Of a DNA stretch of 64,000 nt, positions 61,363 to 64,000 are shown in pieces. Each line of letters starts with the position of its first letter. Within the stretch, counting starts at the first letter, position 1. The position numbers were made by a program, and so were the translations under genes. Location: the NCBI GenBank assembly GCA_032358255.1, contig JAULBX010022186.1, forward strand, positions 1 to 64,000. Direction: 5' to 3'. The notes under the pieces are model-generated. The model did not search any database. It was not told the DNA's origin and saw only the letters and a program-made list of their open reading frames with translations. Source of the DNA: Heterotrichella gracilis. Lineage: Eukaryota; Sar; Xanthophyceae; Tribonematales; Xanthonemataceae.

Positions 61363-61491
61363 GGTAATATAGTTTATATACAAATATAGTTAAGTCTTAG
61401 ATCAAATTTTGTTATTGACTAGTTATTGTCTTGTTAACGACTTGTTAATGCAGTGCAAATGACCCATAAAATAGTTAATTTTGATACACCC

Positions 61492-62763
61492 ATGAAACTT
61501 AACAGAACCTATTTATTTATTGCCATTTCTTCTGTAGCCCTGGTAATAGTTTTGTTCATACAAGTGAATTGGATATTTGAAACAGCCCAAATTAAAGAAG
61601 AACTGTTTACTGAAAAAGCCAACATGGTGCTTTCAAAAACAGCCGAAGCTTTGTATTCTGATAAAGAAACCTGTCAGAGCATTCAAAAGAATGATAACGC
61701 ATCTGATAGTATTGTTATAAATGCCTGCAGAAGCGCTGAAGTTTGTATCAGTAATCCCGATATTAAAAAGATAGATTCCTTATTCAGACACTTTATGAAT
61801 TTCTATAATTTTCATATGGATTATTCTTTTGTGGTAATAGAACCTATTCCATTTAGAATTAAAGGGCAATCTAGTTTTAAAAATAATATTTATAGCAAAC
61901 GCTTGTCTGAACTGGCCAGTAAAAATGGTTTAGAACTAGTACTTATTATTCCTGATAAGGAATCGTTTATCATTGCAGAAATGGGAACGCTCTTTATTAC
62001 TTCTGTTGCCCTTATTATTATTGTACTTGTTATGTTTTGGCGCACTACTTTGTCGTTACTTAAAGAAAAACAAATTTCTGAGCACACAACCGATTTTTTA
62101 AATAATATGACCCACGAATTTAAAACCCCACTTACAAATATTGGTTTGGCAGGTAAAATGATCACTAAAGAGTCAACGTTAAAACAGGAAGATAAGATCA
62201 AACACTATTCAGAAGTGATATTGCAAGAGAACGAAAAATTAAAGGTACAGGTAGAGCAGGTTTTGAGTATGACAGCGCTCGAAAGAGGTGAGATACCTTT
62301 ACAAAAAGTAGAGTTAAATGTTCATGAACTTATTAACGAATGTATCAAGTGTATTGCATTACAAATAGAAAACAAACAAGGTAGTTTAAAATTAAATTTA
62401 GACGCAACCAGACCTTTGGTTTTGGGCGACAGAACACATCTTACAAATGCCTTGTGTAATTTAATTGACAACTCACTTAAATATTCAAAAGAAAAGCCCG
62501 AGTTAGTTATTCAAACATTTAATAACTCTGGCAATTTAACCCTTGTATTCTCTGATAATGGAATAGGCATAGCAGAAAAATATCATAAGAAAGTATTTGA
62601 TAAATTTTTTAGAGTGCCAACCGGTAATATACATGATGTAAAAGGTTTTGGTCTTGGATTGGCATATATTAAAAAGATCATTGAATTGCACAATGGAGCA
62701 ATAGAAATGCAAAGCGAGAAGGGGCAAGGCACAACATTCACTATTACATTACCAAATGTCTAA
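61492..62763 (+). CDS. Sensor histidine kinase (HisKA type)
   Basis: I prefer the ATG at 61492 (423 residues), because it opens with MKLNRTYLFIAISSVALVIV, a clean membrane helix; the frame is open from 61453. A periplasmic domain of about 140 residues and a second helix (about 165-190) follow. The HisKA domain has the phosphoacceptor in FLNNMTHEFKTPLTNI, and the HATPase has NLIDNSLKYS, FSDNGIGIAEKYH and GFGLGLAYIKKI. It is coupled to the OmpR-type regulator by an 8-bp overlap. The signal is unknown. Confidence 0.95.
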   Translation: MKLNRTYLFIAISSVALVIVLFIQVNWIFETAQIKEELFTEKANMVLSKTAEALYSDKETCQSIQKNDNASDSIVINACRSAEVCISNPDIKKIDSLFRHFMNFYNFHMDYSFVVIEPIPFRIKGQSSFKNNIYSKRLSELASKNGLELVLIIPDKESFIIAEMGTLFITSVALIIIVLVMFWRTTLSLLKEKQISEHTTDFLNNMTHEFKTPLTNIGLAGKMITKESTLKQEDKIKHYSEVILQENEKLKVQVEQVLSMTALERGEIPLQKVELNVHELINECIKCIALQIENKQGSLKLNLDATRPLVLGDRTHLTNALCNLIDNSLKYSKEKPELVIQTFNNSGNLTLVFSDNGIGIAEKYHKKVFDKFFRVPTGNIHDVKGFGLGLAYIKKIIELHNGAIEMQSEKGQGTTFTITLPNV

Positions 62764-63457
62764 AGAAAAGCTTAAAATATTATTGGCCGAGGATGACCTT
62801 AATTTAGGCATGCTGCTGGTAGATTATTTAGAGACCGAAGGTTTTGATGTAAAATTATGTAAAGATGGAGAATTGGCTTATAAAGCGTTTTTGAGCCAAT
62901 CTTTTGATCTGTGCTTGCTGGATGTGATGATGCCCAAGATGGACGGATTTTCTTTGGCAGAGGGAATAAGAATGAAGGAGAAAAAGATCCCTGTTATTTT
63001 TATAACAGCAAGGTCTTTAAAAGAAGATAAATTAAAAGGCTATGATCTTGGAGCTGACGATTATATCACAAAGCCATTTGACGAAGAAGAATTACTTTGG
63101 AAAATTAAAGCGGTCATTCGCAGGATCCCTGAAAACATTGCTGAAAGCAAAGTTGAAATTTCTTCAATCGGTAAATTTACTTTCGATTTTAATAATCAGT
63201 CTTTAACTATTTTAGGCAATACTAAACGTATCACTGAAAAAGAGAGCGATATTCTTAACTATTTATCCAAGCACCGTAATAAGGTTATAAAGCGCGAAGA
63301 AATGCTAAAAGATCTTTGGGGCGAAAATGATTATTTTTTTGGCAGGAGCCTGGATGTATTTATTACCAAGATCCGCAAATATTTAAAAGAAGATCCTGAT
63401 CTAAATATTGAGAATGTTTTTGGTGTGGGTTTTATTTTTAATGTACCGGTAAAATAG
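62756..63457 (+). CDS. OmpR-family response regulator
   Basis: A 233-residue regulator. The receiver domain has acidic residues AEDD (11-14), Asp56 in LLDVMMPKMDG and the Lys in DYITKPFDEEEL. The C-terminal winged helix is the OmpR/PhoB type (ITEKESDILNYLSKHRNKVI and GRSLDVFITKIRKYL). It partners the kinase encoded immediately upstream. Confidence 0.96.
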   Translation: MSKEKLKILLAEDDLNLGMLLVDYLETEGFDVKLCKDGELAYKAFLSQSFDLCLLDVMMPKMDGFSLAEGIRMKEKKIPVIFITARSLKEDKLKGYDLGADDYITKPFDEEELLWKIKAVIRRIPENIAESKVEISSIGKFTFDFNNQSLTILGNTKRITEKESDILNYLSKHRNKVIKREEMLKDLWGENDYFFGRSLDVFITKIRKYLKEDPDLNIENVFGVGFIFNVPVK

Positions 63458-63548
63458 TATAAGCGCTTCGTATATTTTCTCATAGCATTAACAAAGATAC
63501 TTAATGAAAATAATTTTAAAAGTAAAAAAGAAAGATCAGATCTATCCG

Positions 63549-64000
63549 CTAAAGCCAACCGTTTTTAACAGCTAAAATAATTACATCTGTCATGGTTTGA
63601 CATTTGGTCTTTGCTAAGATACTCTTGCGTTGCGATTTGATCGTTTCTTCACTGCGATTGGTAATATTAGCAATCTCTTTAGAAGACAATCCTTTATGTA
63701 CAAATTTAATAACTTCGTACTCCTTAGGGGTCAAATTATATTCTTCAGCAATATCCGTTAACGAATAAAATCGTTCGTACAATTTCTCCCAACTTCCTTT
63801 AGCATTCAATTGATGAATTCTGCCAAATAATTCGGGTTTTGTATGAATATCCGTTAGATCAGAATTTGTACCCATAATAACTAAAGGGTTAAAATCTTCG
63901 TCAAGCATTAAATGAGAAAATTGCTGCAGGAGTGTTTTATAGGTGCCATTTTTTTGCAATAAGCGGTAACAATAACTTACTTTAATTTTACTTATGTCTA
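63549..64000 (-). CDS. PAS-LuxR-type regulator, 5' part cut by the window end
   Basis: The frame is open to the window edge and reads on through it (CYRLLQKNGTYKTLLQQFSH just inside), so the gene starts outside. The visible part has the end of a PAS-like fold and a LuxR-type helix-turn-helix (LTPKEYEVIKFVHKGLSSKE, NRSEETIKSQRKSILAKTKC). No receiver domain is visible. It is probably a transcription factor of the PAS-HTH kind. Confidence 0.85.
   Translation of the reverse strand, partial: DISKIKVSYCYRLLQKNGTYKTLLQQFSHLMLDEDFNPLVIMGTNSDLTDIHTKPELFGRIHQLNAKGSWEKLYERFYSLTDIAEEYNLTPKEYEVIKFVHKGLSSKEIANITNRSEETIKSQRKSILAKTKCQTMTDVIILAVKNGWL

Noticed and set aside
61453-61491. 13-codon extension of the histidine kinase
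   Set aside because: The start at 61492 gives a proper N-terminal membrane helix; the extension is polar and unlike relatives.

Overview
The window is AT-rich and reads as a chromosomal segment of a Bacteroidota (Flavobacteriales/Cytophagales-like) bacterium. Evidence: three predicted secreted proteins with C-terminal type IX secretion sorting domains, a GldI-like gliding-associated prolyl isomerase, TAnnTTTG-type promoter boxes, weak or absent Shine-Dalgarno sequences, Reg_prop/Y_Y_Y histidine kinase architecture and several small protein families typical of that phylum. The exact genus cannot be told from the sequence alone.

Layout: (1) 1-540, the 3' end of a 23S rRNA and a complete 5S rRNA, with terminators. 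(2) 583-4579, minus strand: a conserved acidic protein, then a cluster of four exported prolyl isomerases (cyclophilin-FKBP fusion, two FKBP lipoproteins and a GldI-like FKBP lipoprotein without a normal start codon). (3) 4636-6436, plus strand: nth, an overlapping histone-H1-like Lys/Ala protein, a bcp peroxiredoxin and tRNA-Asp. (4) 6707-9845: a four-gene redox/electrophile-type operon (SDR, F420-oxidoreductase-like protein, OsmC, NmrA-like) divergent from a HxlR regulator, with palindromes between them. (5) 9866-17100: a long minus-strand operon divergent from a CbbR/CmpR-like LysR gene. It carries small membrane proteins, a long-form isocitrate dehydrogenase, a CutA/PII-fold-like protein, three tandem paralogous small proteins, a DUF6671 zinc-ribbon protein and an SbtA-type bicarbonate transporter. 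This is the most interesting part of the window and looks like an inorganic-carbon-responsive module. (6) 17554-22485: small proteins, a CheY-like receiver, and a NarL-type regulator with a giant propeller histidine kinase. (7) 22775-28197: an RluA-associated domain protein, a heptosyltransferase, MiaE, an RsmI-like methylase and a PgpH-type HD phosphohydrolase. (8) 28247-34081: a compact polysaccharide export set (Wza, Wzc, RfbC, WecA/MraY-like) and a lytic transglycosylase. (9) 34285-51763: the str-S10-spc-alpha ribosomal protein supercluster, complete from rpsL to rplQ, including the short genes rpmD and rpmJ. (10) 51845-61362: secreted and lipoprotein genes (T9SS carboxylesterase, cyanophycinase-like and kelch proteins, TPR protein, cytochrome c lipoprotein and others). 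(11) 61492-64000: an OmpR-type two-component pair and the 3' part of a PAS-LuxR regulator cut by the window edge.

Most of the window is housekeeping. The accessory regions that merit follow-up are the LysR/SbtA/IDH operon, the prolyl isomerase cluster, the HxlR-controlled operon and a 161-bp inverted-repeat element at 25123-25283.
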